Source: Acidobacteriota bacterium (GTDB taxonomy: Bacteria > Acidobacteriota > Holophagae > Holophagales > Holophagaceae). From it: DNA of 64,000 bases. The stretch covers positions 372,001-436,000 of the forward strand of contig JACPUT010000002.1 in the NCBI GenBank assembly GCA_016192145.1. The letters run 5' to 3'. The notes under the pieces were generated by a model that saw only the letters and a list, made by a program, of their open reading frames with translations, made no database searches and was not told the origin of the DNA. This document shows, piece after piece, positions 27,761 to 36,610 of the stretch (its first letter is position 1; every line of letters begins with the position of its first letter). Made by a program: the position numbers and the translations under genes.

Positions 27761-27793
27761 AGGCCCCCGATGAATGTCGGGGGCCTTTCCCTT
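27761..27793 (+). terminator. atp operon terminator
   Basis: Perfect 10-bp stem AGGCCCCCGA/TCGGGGGCCT (27761-27786) with a 6-nt loop and a T-rich tail. Confidence 0.9.
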
Positions 27794-27805
27794 TCCGGAG
27801 TCCGC

Positions 27806-28159
27806 GTGTCCGAGCTGCCCATCATCGATCCCAAGCAACTGGACATGCTCCGGGAGCTGGATCCCGAGGGCGCCACGGAGCTGATCCGGGAGCTCATCGG
27901 CATCTTCGAGGAGGATGCCCCCCTGCGGGTGGCCGACCTCAAGGCGGCCCTGGCTGCGGGCTCCGCCCTGGAGGCCGGACATGCCGCTCACGCCCTGAAG
28001 GGCGGGGTGGCCAACCTGGGCCTCGCCCGGCTGGCGGAGCTGGCCCGTCAAGCCGAGCATGCGGCGCGGGAAGGCAACCTGGCCCCGGTGGCGGCCCTGG
28101 TCGCCCCCATCGAAGCGGGCATCCAGGAGGGGCTCGAAGCCCTGAAGGCCGGTCTCTAG
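27806..28159 (+). CDS. stand-alone histidine phosphotransfer (Hpt) domain protein
   Basis: A 117-residue protein that is essentially one Hpt domain. It is a four-helix-bundle candidate with the motif HALKGGVANLG, where the phosphoacceptor is His62. Hpt proteins shuttle phosphate between receiver domains in phosphorelays. Start: an upstream in-frame ATG (27770) lies in the atp terminator loop, so GTG at 27806 with GGAG 5 bp upstream is preferred. No hybrid kinase or receiver is adjacent, so partners are unknown. It converges on the MBL-fold gene with a 10-bp gap. Confidence 0.8.
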   Translation: MSELPIIDPKQLDMLRELDPEGATELIRELIGIFEEDAPLRVADLKAALAAGSALEAGHAAHALKGGVANLGLARLAELARQAEHAAREGNLAPVAALVAPIEAGIQEGLEALKAGL

Positions 28160-28169
28160 GCCTGAGGCC

Positions 28170-28931
28170 CTACCAGGCGAACTGTTCGTTCTGCTCGAGC
28201 ATCCGCAACCGGGGATCGCCCAGGGCCCGCAGCTGGGGCAGCATCTGGGGCTTGTCGCCGGGGGTGAGGTGGTAGATGGCCACGGGCACGTTGCGCGTGA
28301 GCTTCTTCAGTTCCTCCCCCAGCATGCGGGGCGTGAGGTGCTTGCTGGCTACCGCGAGCCAATCCTGCTCGTTGGGGAAGGAGGCCTCGGTGATGAGGAG
28401 GCGCAGGTTGGGTGTGGCGTTGGCCACCTCCCAGATGCGGTCCGTGTGGCAGGTATCGCTCGTGAAGATGAAGGCGTCCTTCCCGTCGTCCACCTTGTAG
28501 CCCACGCAGGGGACGAGGTGGTTCACGCGGATGGGCGTGAAGGTCACGCCGCACACGGTGTAGCCCTGTTCGGGCACTACTTCCGTGTAGCGGATGGTGG
28601 GGTCGTCGGGGTTGGGGATCACGCTGAAGTCGGGCCAGAGCTCATCGTTGAAGAGGTGGCGGCGCAGGACGTCCAGCGTTTCGGGCAGGGCGTGGATCTC
28701 CACGGGCTCGGCGTTGTGGCCGAAGATGTTCTTCGTGAAGAAGGGCAGCGTGCAGATGTGATCCAGGTGGCTGTGGCTCAGGAAGACGTGGCGGATCCGC
28801 TTCTGCTCCTCCACCGTGAGCGCCCCCGTGATGCTGCCCGCATCGATGGCCACCTGCTCGTTGATGAGCAGACCCGTGAGGCGCTCACCATCCGCCTCGC
28901 CGCCGCTGCATCCCAGAATGCGCAGTTCCAT
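28170..28931 (-). CDS. metallo-beta-lactamase-fold hydrolase, cyclic-nucleotide phosphodiesterase-like
   Basis: A 253-residue cytoplasmic MBL-fold enzyme. The zinc site HSHLDH is at residues 53-58 (His53, His55, Asp57, His58), with further ligands likely in FTSDTCHTDR and the late YHLTPGDKPQ. The arrangement and size resemble class II cAMP phosphodiesterases, but substrate is not determined by sequence reading. Start: the ATG at 28931 has GGGAG just upstream; a longer frame adds 10 residues. No operon partner. Confidence 0.8.
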   Translation of the reverse strand: MELRILGCSGGEADGERLTGLLINEQVAIDAGSITGALTVEEQKRIRHVFLSHSHLDHICTLPFFTKNIFGHNAEPVEIHALPETLDVLRRHLFNDELWPDFSVIPNPDDPTIRYTEVVPEQGYTVCGVTFTPIRVNHLVPCVGYKVDDGKDAFIFTSDTCHTDRIWEVANATPNLRLLITEASFPNEQDWLAVASKHLTPRMLGEELKKLTRNVPVAIYHLTPGDKPQMLPQLRALGDPRLRMLEQNEQFAW

Positions 28932-28967
28932 GGTCTCCCTTGGGTTCAGCCACGATAACAAGAGTGC

Positions 28968-28998
28968 AAAAAAAAGGCACCCGGGGAACCGGGTGCCT
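28968..28998 (-). terminator. terminator after the small barrel protein gene
   Basis: Perfect 10-bp stem AGGCACCCGG/CCGGGTGCCT with a GGAA loop, then eight T on the minus strand. Confidence 0.92.
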
Positions 28999-29015
28999 CT
29001 TTGGGAAGGCTTGGC

Positions 29016-29588
29016 TCAGAAGCGGAGGCCCGCGTAGATGCCGACCTGCATCTTGGGGGCGACTGACTTGAGGACATCCTCGGCGCTGCCAGTCTCATTG
29101 GATTTGCTGGTGAGGGGGGCGGCGACCTCAAGGCCCACGAAGGGCTTCACCAAGGGGGTGGGGAAGGCGAATCCCACGTTGGCGCGCATCCAGGGGCGCC
29201 CGTAGTTCGTGCTGGTAGAGCCATCGTCCAACTTCTCGAACCGGTACTCGAGGCCCGCACCGATGGCCACTCCCGCCTTGAAATTGAACATCGCACCCAT
29301 GGAGTAATGCTTGTGCTTCAGCTCGCCACCGGACCCCAAGCTGGATTTGACCGAGGTCTTGGCCTCCGGCTGGAACCCCGCGGTGAGCTGGAAGAGGGCG
29401 GGTCCGATATCCACGATGGAGTACCCGAACCGGGCGCCCGTCACGGTCTTGGACTCCGGCTCCGCGGTCACGCCGAGCACGTTGAAATCCTTGTAGGTCT
29501 GCCTGCCCACAAAGACACCCACTTCAAAATCCTGAGCGGCCAGCGGGGCGGCGGCCACGAGCACCAGGGGAAGGATCAGCTTTTTCAT
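29016..29588 (-). CDS. small outer-membrane beta-barrel-like protein
   Basis: 190 residues with a signal peptide (MKKLILPLVLVAAAPLAA, cleavage before QDFEV). The mature part is built of alternating hydrophobic/polar strands (VGVFVGRQTYKDF, ARFGYSIVDIG, FKAGVAIGAGLEYRF) and ends in GIYAGLRF with a terminal Phe, as in outer-membrane barrels. The size suggests an 8-strand barrel of the OmpA/OmpW kind. No enzyme motif is seen. Start: ATG at 29588 with AGGATCT-type spacing; the longer frame adds 34 residues and is rejected. Confidence 0.7.
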   Translation of the reverse strand: MKKLILPLVLVAAAPLAAQDFEVGVFVGRQTYKDFNVLGVTAEPESKTVTGARFGYSIVDIGPALFQLTAGFQPEAKTSVKSSLGSGGELKHKHYSMGAMFNFKAGVAIGAGLEYRFEKLDDGSTSTNYGRPWMRANVGFAFPTPLVKPFVGLEVAAPLTSKSNETGSAEDVLKSVAPKMQVGIYAGLRF

Positions 29589-29722
29589 AGGATCTCCATG
29601 GGAAGGAACGGGCGTGGTGGCCCATCGTGACGCCAAGGGTTGGGAGTCGTCAACGCCTACCTGCCGTGCCTGGCGAGGGTGCTGGCGCATCCCCGCGGCC
29701 CAATTGGGCTAGCCTCATAGCC

Positions 29723-30763
29723 ATGCGCGCCGCCCTGGGTTTCCTGCTCCTCGATGCCTTCGACCCCGATACGGGGGAGCTGGCCCTGCGGGTGGGGCTG
29801 GACGCGGATACGGGGGATCATCCCGTGCTGCGGATGAAACTCCATCTGGGTCGCACGGGGGATCCCCTGGACCTCCTCAAGCGAGAGCTGCGCACCCATG
29901 CCCAGATGCCCCTGCCGTCGCTGTGGGAGCACGGCCTCCGCACCATCATCCACGCCCTGGAGGCGGAATTGGAGGGCCCCGAGGGGCGCAACGCCCTGCG
30001 CTACCTCTGGGTGGGAACCCAGGTGCTGCACCCCTCGGATCCCCACCAGGGCACGCCCAACCATCCCGTGGGGCAGCAGGTGGAGATCCTGCGCACCTGG
30101 TCCCACCGCTTGGAGGAGGCGGGGGAGCGGGTTCGGGCCGCGGAGTTCATGGAGCGCTTGCTGCTCCTCGCCCCCCGGGACCTGGGGGCCCTGGCGCGGC
30201 TGTCGGCCTTCTTCAGGGATCAGGGGCTGCCCGAGGAGTTGGCTTCCATCACGGCCCGTTGGGTGGCCGCGGATCCTCGCAGCCTGGAGGCCCGCCTGCG
30301 CCACGGCGAGGCCCTGCTGGCCCTGGGCCGCTGCGACGAGGCCAAGCGGGCCTTCGAGGCCGTGCTCAAGGCGCAGCCCCTCCACCTCCTCGCCCACCTC
30401 GGCATGGCCCAGGCCGTGGGCCTCCTCGGCGGGAATCCGTTCCCCCACCTGGACGCCGCCCAGGAGCTGGATGCCCCGGCCGTGGCCTCGGCCCTGCGGG
30501 AGACCTTCGACTTCCGCCTGATGAATCCCCCGATGGGGGATCGGGTCTACGCCTTCGAGGAGCTGCCCGGCCTCCTGGGGGTGAGCAGCGCCGAGGTGCG
30601 GGGCTTCCAAACGGAGCGGGCTCTCCCCGTGGCCGACGGGGAAGGCGCCGTCCGCGAGTCCGAGCTGAGCCGGTGGGTGGGCGTCATGAACCGCTACCAC
30701 CTGCTGCCCAACCCCCTCAACTGGAGCGCGCCCACGCCCCGGAGGCTGCCGGAACTGGCCTAA
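29723..30763 (+). CDS. TPR-like repeat protein of unknown function
   Basis: A 346-residue soluble protein with no signal peptide. The middle (about 125-255) contains TPR-like helical pairs (RAAEFMERLLLLAPRDLGALARL; LEARLRHGEALLALGRCDEAKRAFEAVLKAQP). The N-terminal 90 residues and the last 90, including FEELPGLLGVSSAEVRGF, are not recognised; the latter could be a small DNA- or protein-binding helical fold. TAGCCT lies 7 bp before the ATG, so a leaderless transcript is possible. It precedes purC by 29 bp and may be co-transcribed. Confidence 0.65.
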   Translation: MRAALGFLLLDAFDPDTGELALRVGLDADTGDHPVLRMKLHLGRTGDPLDLLKRELRTHAQMPLPSLWEHGLRTIIHALEAELEGPEGRNALRYLWVGTQVLHPSDPHQGTPNHPVGQQVEILRTWSHRLEEAGERVRAAEFMERLLLLAPRDLGALARLSAFFRDQGLPEELASITARWVAADPRSLEARLRHGEALLALGRCDEAKRAFEAVLKAQPLHLLAHLGMAQAVGLLGGNPFPHLDAAQELDAPAVASALRETFDFRLMNPPMGDRVYAFEELPGLLGVSSAEVRGFQTERALPVADGEGAVRESELSRWVGVMNRYHLLPNPLNWSAPTPRRLPELA

Positions 30764-30792
30764 TGCCCCCCTTCACGGGACAATGGACAGCT

Positions 30793-31671
30793 ATGGCCGC
30801 CATCCTCCGAACCGACCTCCCGTTCCCCATCTTCCGACGCGGCAAGGTGCGGGATGTCTACGAGCTGGGCGATCGCCTGCTCATCGTCGCCACGGATCGC
30901 ATCAGCGCGTTCGACTGCGTGATGCCCGAGGGGATCCCCGACAAGGGCCGCATCCTCACGGCGGTGGCGAGCTTTTGGTTCAAGGCCAGCGAGGATCTGC
31001 TTCCCAACCACTTCCGCAAGGCCCACGAGTGGCCCGCGGAACTGGAGCCCTACCGCGCCGAGCTGGCGGGCCGGGCCGTGGTGGTGGAGAAGACGAATCC
31101 CCTGCCCGTGGAGTGCGTGGTGCGCGGCTACCTGGCGGGCTCGGGCCTCAAGGAGTACAACGCCACGGGCGAGGTGTGCGGCGTGAAGCTGCCCGCGGGC
31201 CTCCAGCTGGCGGACCGCTTGCCCGAGCCCATCTTCACCCCGGCGACGAAGGCCGAGAGCGGCCATGACGAGAACATCTCCTTCGAACGCATGGCGGAGA
31301 TCGTGGGCGCCGACCTCGCGGAGAAACTCCGCACGCTGAGCTTGAAGCTCTACCAGCGCGGCTCGGAGCTGGCGGCCCAGCGGGGCATCCTGCTCGCGGA
31401 CACCAAGTTCGAGTTCGGCGTCGCCGCGGATGGCACGCTCCTGCTCATCGACGAGGCCCTCACCCCCGATAGCAGCCGCTACTGGCTGGCCGACCAGTGG
31501 AAGCCGGGCATCACGCCCCCCAGCCTGGATAAGCAGTTCCTTCGGGATTACCTGGAGACGTTGAAGGATTGGGACAAGCAGGATCCCGCGCCCCACCTGC
31601 CCGAGCCCATCGTCACGGGCATCCGGGAGCGCTACCTGGATCTGGCCAAGCGCTTCGGCATCACGATCTGA
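30793..31671 (+). CDS. purC: phosphoribosylaminoimidazole-succinocarboxamide synthase (SAICAR synthase)
   Basis: A 292-residue purine-synthesis enzyme that joins aspartate to CAIR using ATP. Motifs: GKVRDVYELGDRLLIVATDRISAFD near the N-terminus, VEKTNPLPVECVVRGYLAGSG, and TPDSSRYWLADQW near the C-terminus. The length matches the longer, yeast-like PurC class rather than the roughly 240-residue E. coli form. No other pur gene is adjacent. Confidence 0.95.
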   Translation: MAAILRTDLPFPIFRRGKVRDVYELGDRLLIVATDRISAFDCVMPEGIPDKGRILTAVASFWFKASEDLLPNHFRKAHEWPAELEPYRAELAGRAVVVEKTNPLPVECVVRGYLAGSGLKEYNATGEVCGVKLPAGLQLADRLPEPIFTPATKAESGHDENISFERMAEIVGADLAEKLRTLSLKLYQRGSELAAQRGILLADTKFEFGVAADGTLLLIDEALTPDSSRYWLADQWKPGITPPSLDKQFLRDYLETLKDWDKQDPAPHLPEPIVTGIRERYLDLAKRFGITI

Positions 31672-31677
31672 CCTGGT

Positions 31678-32853
31678 TCAGGGCGCGGCCTTCAACCAGG
31701 CCGCGTTCCCGCGCCACAGCCGGTGCCCCTTGGCCAGCAGGAGCCTCAGCGCCGCCTGGAACTCGGCATGCGTGAGTCGATCCACCGCGTCCGCGGCAGG
31801 CATCCCGCGCAACCGGCTCCGGAGGGCGGCGGCGGGATCCAGGGGCAGGAGGGCCTGGCGCCCCTTCCAGTAGGCCTTTGCCGCCTTGAGCTCGGCCTCC
31901 GTGAAAGTTAGACCGGCCAGACGGGATTGCAGGTTTGCCAGGGCGGCCTGGGGAGTCTCGCCCGGGACGGGCAGCCGCCAGGGATCGCCAGGCTCGCCCC
32001 GCCCTTCCAGACGGGAGGGCAGGAGGATCCCGAAGAGGGCCGCGACCGCATCCTCCGGAGGCAGGGGGGGGAAGGCGATGAGCAGTTCCCCGGGGCCTTC
32101 GCGCTCGACTTTGGCGTCGGTGGGCACCGGGAGCGCGGCAGGGCTCGCATCCACGCGGGCCGGGTTCCAGGCGCCCAGATCCAGCATGAGGCGCTGGGTG
32201 GCCTGCGCGGGGCTAAGGCCTCCCTGGATGTGCAAGCGCAGGCGAGCGGGCCGGAGGACCCGGGCGAGCAGGATCTCCAAGTCCCCGAGACCCGCCCTGG
32301 CCAAGGTGGATTCCGGGGGCGGGATGAGAATGCTGCCTGAAAGGGTGCTGAGAAAGCGCTCCGTGGCCTCATTGGGTGATGGCCGGCGGAAGAGTTTCAA
32401 CCGCTGAGGCTCCAATGCCTCGGGATCCAAGGGGGTGCGGCCGAGGAAGTCCCCGAGCAGGCCGAAGGCCAGTTCCTGATCCCGGCTGCGGCAGGCCAGG
32501 CTGAGCCTCAGCCCCTGGGGATCGAGGGCGAGCTCGAGGCGGATGCCGCTGCGATCGAGCAGGGCCTGGAATTCCGCCGCGCTCCGGTTGCCTTTGGGGC
32601 TGGCCTCCAAGGTGGCCAGGAGGAGGGCCGGGAGGCCCGGAAGGTGGGCGGGCACTTCCTCGGGGCCGATGGGGAGGAAGCCCTCCATGCGGATGAGGGC
32701 GGTGTCGTGCTCTTCCCAGAGCATGGCCGTGAGCCCGCTGGGGAGTTGGATCCGCGCCGGGTTCGCCTCTTGCGCCTCCAACCCGGGCGCCGCCGCCATC
32801 CACTGGGGGGGGGCGGCGGCGAGGGCTGGGACGATGAGGAGGGCGGCCTTCAT
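31678..32853 (-). CDS. M16-like peptidase-fold protein lacking the zinc motif (downstream partner)
   Basis: A 391-residue exported protein with a short signal peptide (MKAALLIVPALAAAP). Its fold features resemble M16 peptidases: RIQLPSGLTAMLWEEHDTALIRMEGFLPIG at the start, and the late region LAGLTFTEAELKAAKAYWKG typical of M16 C-lobes. The HXXEH zinc motif expected near residue 70 is absent (PGLPALLLATLEASPKGNRSA instead). Start ATG at 32853 overlaps the stop of the upstream gene by 4 bp. The pair probably forms a non-catalytic or chaperone-like heterodimer in the periplasm; that is inference. Confidence 0.65.
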   Translation of the reverse strand: MKAALLIVPALAAAPPQWMAAAPGLEAQEANPARIQLPSGLTAMLWEEHDTALIRMEGFLPIGPEEVPAHLPGLPALLLATLEASPKGNRSAAEFQALLDRSGIRLELALDPQGLRLSLACRSRDQELAFGLLGDFLGRTPLDPEALEPQRLKLFRRPSPNEATERFLSTLSGSILIPPPESTLARAGLGDLEILLARVLRPARLRLHIQGGLSPAQATQRLMLDLGAWNPARVDASPAALPVPTDAKVEREGPGELLIAFPPLPPEDAVAALFGILLPSRLEGRGEPGDPWRLPVPGETPQAALANLQSRLAGLTFTEAELKAAKAYWKGRQALLPLDPAAALRSRLRGMPAADAVDRLTHAEFQAALRLLLAKGHRLWRGNAAWLKAAP

Positions 32854-34499
32854 TGCGGGATCACCGTTTCCTTGATCTGCTCCTGGAGCAGTTTGAGCGA
32901 ACGCTCCCGATCCTCGCGGGGGAGCATGCGGAGTTGGCGGAGCGTCTCGGTGACGAGGGTCTCGATCTGGGCGGGGTCTTCGATGCGGCGGCGGGCGAGG
33001 GTGCGCAGCACCTGGGCGGCCACGGCCTCCAGGGGATCGGCAGCGGTCAGCTCGGGCGCGAGAAACGCCTCGGTGAGGCGGCTGGGCTGCAGGTGTTTGC
33101 GGGCCGCGGCCTGAAGGGTTTCCGGGGCCAGCTTGGCCACGCGATCCATGGTGGTGAGGGGGAGGCGCCAGTCGCCCCCCTCGGCCCAGCCCAGCGCCAG
33201 CGCCCGTGCCAGGGCGGGCGCGGATTGAAGCTCCAGGGCCTGGGCCAGCTCGCCCTGCTGCAGCAGGCGCTGCCACTCCTGGACGCCCATGGGCTCCTGC
33301 TGGATGCGCAGGATCTCCGCCTGGAGCCCACCCTCCAGGGAGGCGAGACTCACGCCTTCGGCCGGTTCCAGATCCAACTGGAGCAGCGCGGTTTGGCGGG
33401 AACCGGTGGCGCCGAGGGAGCCCGTGGCGGATTTGGCGAGCCCCCGATCCACGAGCCGCTGGTGGAGCCGGCTGGAGGGCCCCTCCACGAGGCAGGCGAG
33501 CAGGGCCCGGAGGGCGATGAAATCGGGATGGCTCCGGGGGGGCACCCGCCAGGCCACGAGCAGGCGATCGCGGGCGCCGCTTTGCGCCTGAAGCCGTCGG
33601 TTACCGAGGTCGCCATCCTGATCGAAGAGGGCGGGTTCGGCGGCCTCCTGGGCCTTGAGGGCGCCGAGGGTCTTCTCCAGGAGGGGAAGGAGGGGGGCGG
33701 TGCCCACGTCGCCCACGATCACCATCAGGAGGCGTTCGGGCACCAGGCGCCCCCGGGCGTAGGACCGCAGCTCGGACCACCGGAGGCCCTCCAAGCTGCC
33801 CGTGGAACCGCGCATGTCCCGGCCATAGGGGTGGCCGGGCAGGGCGGCAGAGGCCAGCAGGCTGGTGCCGCGATCCCGGGAGGGATCCTTGAGTTCCGCC
33901 AGCAGGGCCGCACGGGCCTCGGGGAATCGGGCCAGCCTCATGGACTGGAGCCGGAGGGCCTCCGTCTTCAGGAACATCTCGAAGTGGGCCTGGGGCAGGT
34001 CCACCCCGAAGGTGAGCGCATCCTGGCCGACTCGGGCTTGGGTGCGACCTCCGAGGGCCAGGTAGAGATCCTGGGCGAGGGAGGCCGGGCCCGCGGCATG
34101 GCGTTTGGCCGCAAGGGCCCGGAGGGTGGCTTCCAGTTCCTCCACGGTGGCTTCGGAGCCGGAGCCCCGCTCCAGCCGACGACGCTCCACACGCAGGGAT
34201 TCCCGCAGGCCATCCTCCTGGATCAGGTGGTCCTCCAACGATCGGGGGGGTGCCTCCAGATCCTCGGGAAGAGTCTCCGCGTACAGCGCCCGCGTGAGCA
34301 GGGTGGAGGCGCCCTGCATCTCAGGGGGCTCCTCCGCCGCCCCGCCCCGGAAGCAGAGCGTGGCGTGGAAGGCGCCGATGCCGGGCCGCTCCACGAGCAG
34401 GACCCGGGCTCCGTTCTGGAGGCGCAGCTCCTTGGCCTCCACGCGGAGGGGGGCCTGCGCGAACAGGGGAACGGCGGCGAGGAGCAGGACGGAGCGCAT
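32850..34499 (-). CDS. M16-like peptidase-fold protein lacking the zinc motif (upstream partner)
   Basis: A 549-residue exported protein. Signal peptide MRSVLLLAAVPLFAQ, then LRLQNGARVLLVERPGIGAFHATLCFRGGAAEE, which is the opening strand pair of M16 peptidases. Where HXXEH should follow, the sequence is MQGASTLLTRALYAE, so the zinc ligands are missing. Later M16-type features remain: GHPYGRDMRG, SYARGRLVPERLLMVIVGDV, and a second half with LVEGPSSRLHQRLVDRGLA. TAGCCT lies exactly 6 bp before the ATG, predicting a leaderless mRNA. Overlaps the next gene by 4 bp. Confidence 0.75.
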   Translation of the reverse strand: MRSVLLLAAVPLFAQAPLRVEAKELRLQNGARVLLVERPGIGAFHATLCFRGGAAEEPPEMQGASTLLTRALYAETLPEDLEAPPRSLEDHLIQEDGLRESLRVERRRLERGSGSEATVEELEATLRALAAKRHAAGPASLAQDLYLALGGRTQARVGQDALTFGVDLPQAHFEMFLKTEALRLQSMRLARFPEARAALLAELKDPSRDRGTSLLASAALPGHPYGRDMRGSTGSLEGLRWSELRSYARGRLVPERLLMVIVGDVGTAPLLPLLEKTLGALKAQEAAEPALFDQDGDLGNRRLQAQSGARDRLLVAWRVPPRSHPDFIALRALLACLVEGPSSRLHQRLVDRGLAKSATGSLGATGSRQTALLQLDLEPAEGVSLASLEGGLQAEILRIQQEPMGVQEWQRLLQQGELAQALELQSAPALARALALGWAEGGDWRLPLTTMDRVAKLAPETLQAAARKHLQPSRLTEAFLAPELTAADPLEAVAAQVLRTLARRRIEDPAQIETLVTETLRQLRMLPREDRERSLKLLQEQIKETVIPQ

Positions 34500-34534
34500 G
34501 GGTAAAGGCTACTACTTCACCCTCGAATCAAATT

Positions 34535-34561
34535 CGCAGAACGCGCGGAACGCGTTCTGCG
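34535..34561 (-). terminator. hairpin after the first DUF4097-like gene, possible terminator
   Basis: Perfect 11-bp stem CGCAGAACGCG/CGCGTTCTGCG with a 5-nt loop, but only a weak T-rich tail. It lies between the DUF4097-like stop and the M16-like gene start. Confidence 0.45.
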
Positions 34562-34586
34562 AGGGGGACGGCGGGAGAAAGAGAGG

Positions 34587-35405
34587 CTACTTCAGGTGGA
34601 TGCTGCCGTTGCTGCTGCGGAGGCGGATGGTCTGCGTGGAACCGGGAACCCGCAGTCGGGCCCAGGACTTGCCCATCTCCACCAGCTCCACGCCGGGGCG
34701 ATCCACGTGCACGGAGCCGTTGGAGGTCTTGGCGTCGATCTCGCCCTTGGCGTCGCCCAGGCCCACCTTGATGGAGCCGTTGCTCGTGGCCAAGTCGATG
34801 CCCTGGTTGCGGCCGTCCAGATTCGAAGCCGTGATGGAGGCGTTGCTGGTGCTGAAGTCCACGCCGCCCTTCACGTCCTCCAGGGTGAGTTTGCCGTTGC
34901 TGGAGCCGCCCTGCACGCGGCCGTCGATGCCCCGGAGGGTCACGGCGCCATTGGAGGTATGGGCGTTCACGTCCCCCTTCACGTTTTCGATCACCAGGCT
35001 GCCGTTGCTGGTGGCGACTTCCAGGGAGCCGACCATGTCCCGGGCCTCCACGCGGCCATTGCTGGTGCGGTAGTGGCCTTCCAGGCGCTTGGGGACGCGC
35101 AGGTTGAAGTTCACCCCATCGCTGCCGCCCCAATTCCAGCCGGAGTGGTTGGGCAGGATGGCTTCCACGTCCAGACCGGTGGCGGTGCGGCGAACCTCCA
35201 GCTTCACGGAGTTTTCGGTGCGCTCCTTGATCTCGGCCTGGATCTCGACCTCCTCCTTATCCCAGGTGCTGACCCGGATGGCGCCATTGGCGCTCTTCAC
35301 GCGCAGCACCGAACCCGATTTCAGGGCCTCGGTCTTGGTCTCGGTGCGTTCGCCGGCCGACAGGGCCAGGGCAGGCAGGAGCAAAGCTGCAGCTAGGGTC
35401 CGCAT
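34587..35405 (-). CDS. DUF4097-like exported repeat protein 1
   Basis: 272 residues with a signal peptide (MRTLAAALLLPALALSAGE). The body is a ladder of short beta-strand repeats of about 20-25 residues, each carrying a (T/S)SNG(S/A/R) motif (SANGAIRV, TSNGRVEA, TSNGSLVI, TSNGAVTL, SSNGKLTL, TSNASITA, TSNGSIKV, TSNGSVHV, SSNGSIHL). It is probably a small beta-helix, as in DUF4097 proteins, in the periplasm or at the cell surface. AGGAGG lies 5 bp before the ATG. Paralogue of the next gene upstream, 54 bp away. Confidence 0.78.
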   Translation of the reverse strand: MRTLAAALLLPALALSAGERTETKTEALKSGSVLRVKSANGAIRVSTWDKEEVEIQAEIKERTENSVKLEVRRTATGLDVEAILPNHSGWNWGGSDGVNFNLRVPKRLEGHYRTSNGRVEARDMVGSLEVATSNGSLVIENVKGDVNAHTSNGAVTLRGIDGRVQGGSSNGKLTLEDVKGGVDFSTSNASITASNLDGRNQGIDLATSNGSIKVGLGDAKGEIDAKTSNGSVHVDRPGVELVEMGKSWARLRVPGSTQTIRLRSSNGSIHLK

Positions 35406-35459
35406 GGGAGCCTCCTTCAGGGGGGAATGGCTGGGATACGAGGTGGGATGCGGCTTGGT

Positions 35460-36374
35460 TTACCGGATCTTGATGGACCCGTTGGAGGTCTCGATGCGGA
35501 TCTTCTGGTCCCGGCCGGGCACCTTCAAGTGCAGGCGGTGCTTGGAGATCTCACCAAGCACGGTGGCCCCCTTCACGTTGGCCTCGATGCTGCCGTTGCT
35601 GTTCTCGGCGACGAGGTCGCCCCCGGCCTTGCCCAGCTCCACCTGCACGCTGCCGTTGGTGGTTTCGATGGAAATGCCTTCGCCCCATCCATCCAGGCCG
35701 CTGGCGACGACGGAGCCATTGGTGGTCTCCACCTGCACACCGCCCTCCACGTCCTCCAGGATCACCTTGCCGTTGGTGGTCTCGGCCTTGAGGCGGGCCT
35801 TGAGGCGGCGGGCCTCGATGGTCCCGTTGGTGGTGTCGGCGTGCACCTCGCCCGTGATGTCCTCCACCCGCACGCCGCCGTTGGTGGTCTCGCAGCGGGC
35901 GTATCCATCCAGCTTCGTCACGGTGACGGTGCCGTTCATGGTGCGGGCGTGGAGCAGGAGCTTGTAGGGCACCTGCAGGGTCATCTCGCAGCGGGGGCTG
36001 GTGTGCACGAAGCCGAAGGTGAAGCCGGGCTTGGCGAACTGGGCCTCGATGTCGAGGTCGACGCCCTTACGGGTGACGATCAGCTCCACCCTTCGATTTT
36101 CCCGGTCCCGAATCTCCGCGGTGAGGGCCACCTTGTCCTGGTTCCAGCCCGTCACGCGGATGGCGCCGTTGCGGTTGCGGACCCAGAGCTTGGATCCGGC
36201 CACCAGGGGCTCTTCCCGCTTCTCGACCCGGGATTCACCGGACATGTAGGAGTCGGGAGGGGCGGGGGGAGCCGGCGGCGCGGGGGGGGCCGGGGGAGGC
36301 GGGGGCGGAGGCGCTTGGGCAGCCAGGATGAAGGCGCTGCAGGCGATTACGGCCAAGCTCTTGAGACGGCTCAT
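35460..36374 (-). CDS. DUF4097-like exported repeat protein 2, with proline-rich N-terminus
   Basis: 304 residues. A signal peptide ([15 protein letters not shown]) is followed by a Pro/Ala run of about 20 residues, likely a linker spanning peptidoglycan or an unstructured spacer. The body repeats TNG-containing strands ([71 protein letters not shown]), with Thr in place of Ser compared with its neighbour. GGAG is 6 bp before the ATG. The pair likely forms an operon. Function unknown. Confidence 0.78.
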   Translation of the reverse strand: MSRLKSLAVIACSAFILAAQAPPPPPPPAPPAPPAPPAPPDSYMSGESRVEKREEPLVAGSKLWVRNRNGAIRVTGWNQDKVALTAEIRDRENRRVELIVTRKGVDLDIEAQFAKPGFTFGFVHTSPRCEMTLQVPYKLLLHARTMNGTVTVTKLDGYARCETTNGGVRVEDITGEVHADTTNGTIEARRLKARLKAETTNGKVILEDVEGGVQVETTNGSVVASGLDGWGEGISIETTNGSVQVELGKAGGDLVAENSNGSIEANVKGATVLGEISKHRLHLKVPGRDQKIRIETSNGSIKIR

Positions 36375-36610
36375 GGGCGACTCCGGTGATTCAAGGATCC
36401 AGGGCGAGCCTGGTGAAAGGCCATACGAGGGAAGGTGTTGAAAGGTTAGCAGATCCCTTGTTTTCCGAGGTTATCTGCGCCTTGGGGCTCCCGGTCAGTC
36501 CTCCCCGGCAGAGTGGGATGGCGGTCTGCGCATGGAGGGGTGGGGGAAAAACCTGCGATCGGCGGCACAGGGCCCTCCTGATAGCCTCAAAGGTTGTCTC
36601 GGAGCGTCCC

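Noticed and set aside
27770-27805. ATG at 27770 as start of the Hpt gene
   Set aside because: It lies within the loop of the atp operon terminator; GTG at 27806 has a proper GGAG.
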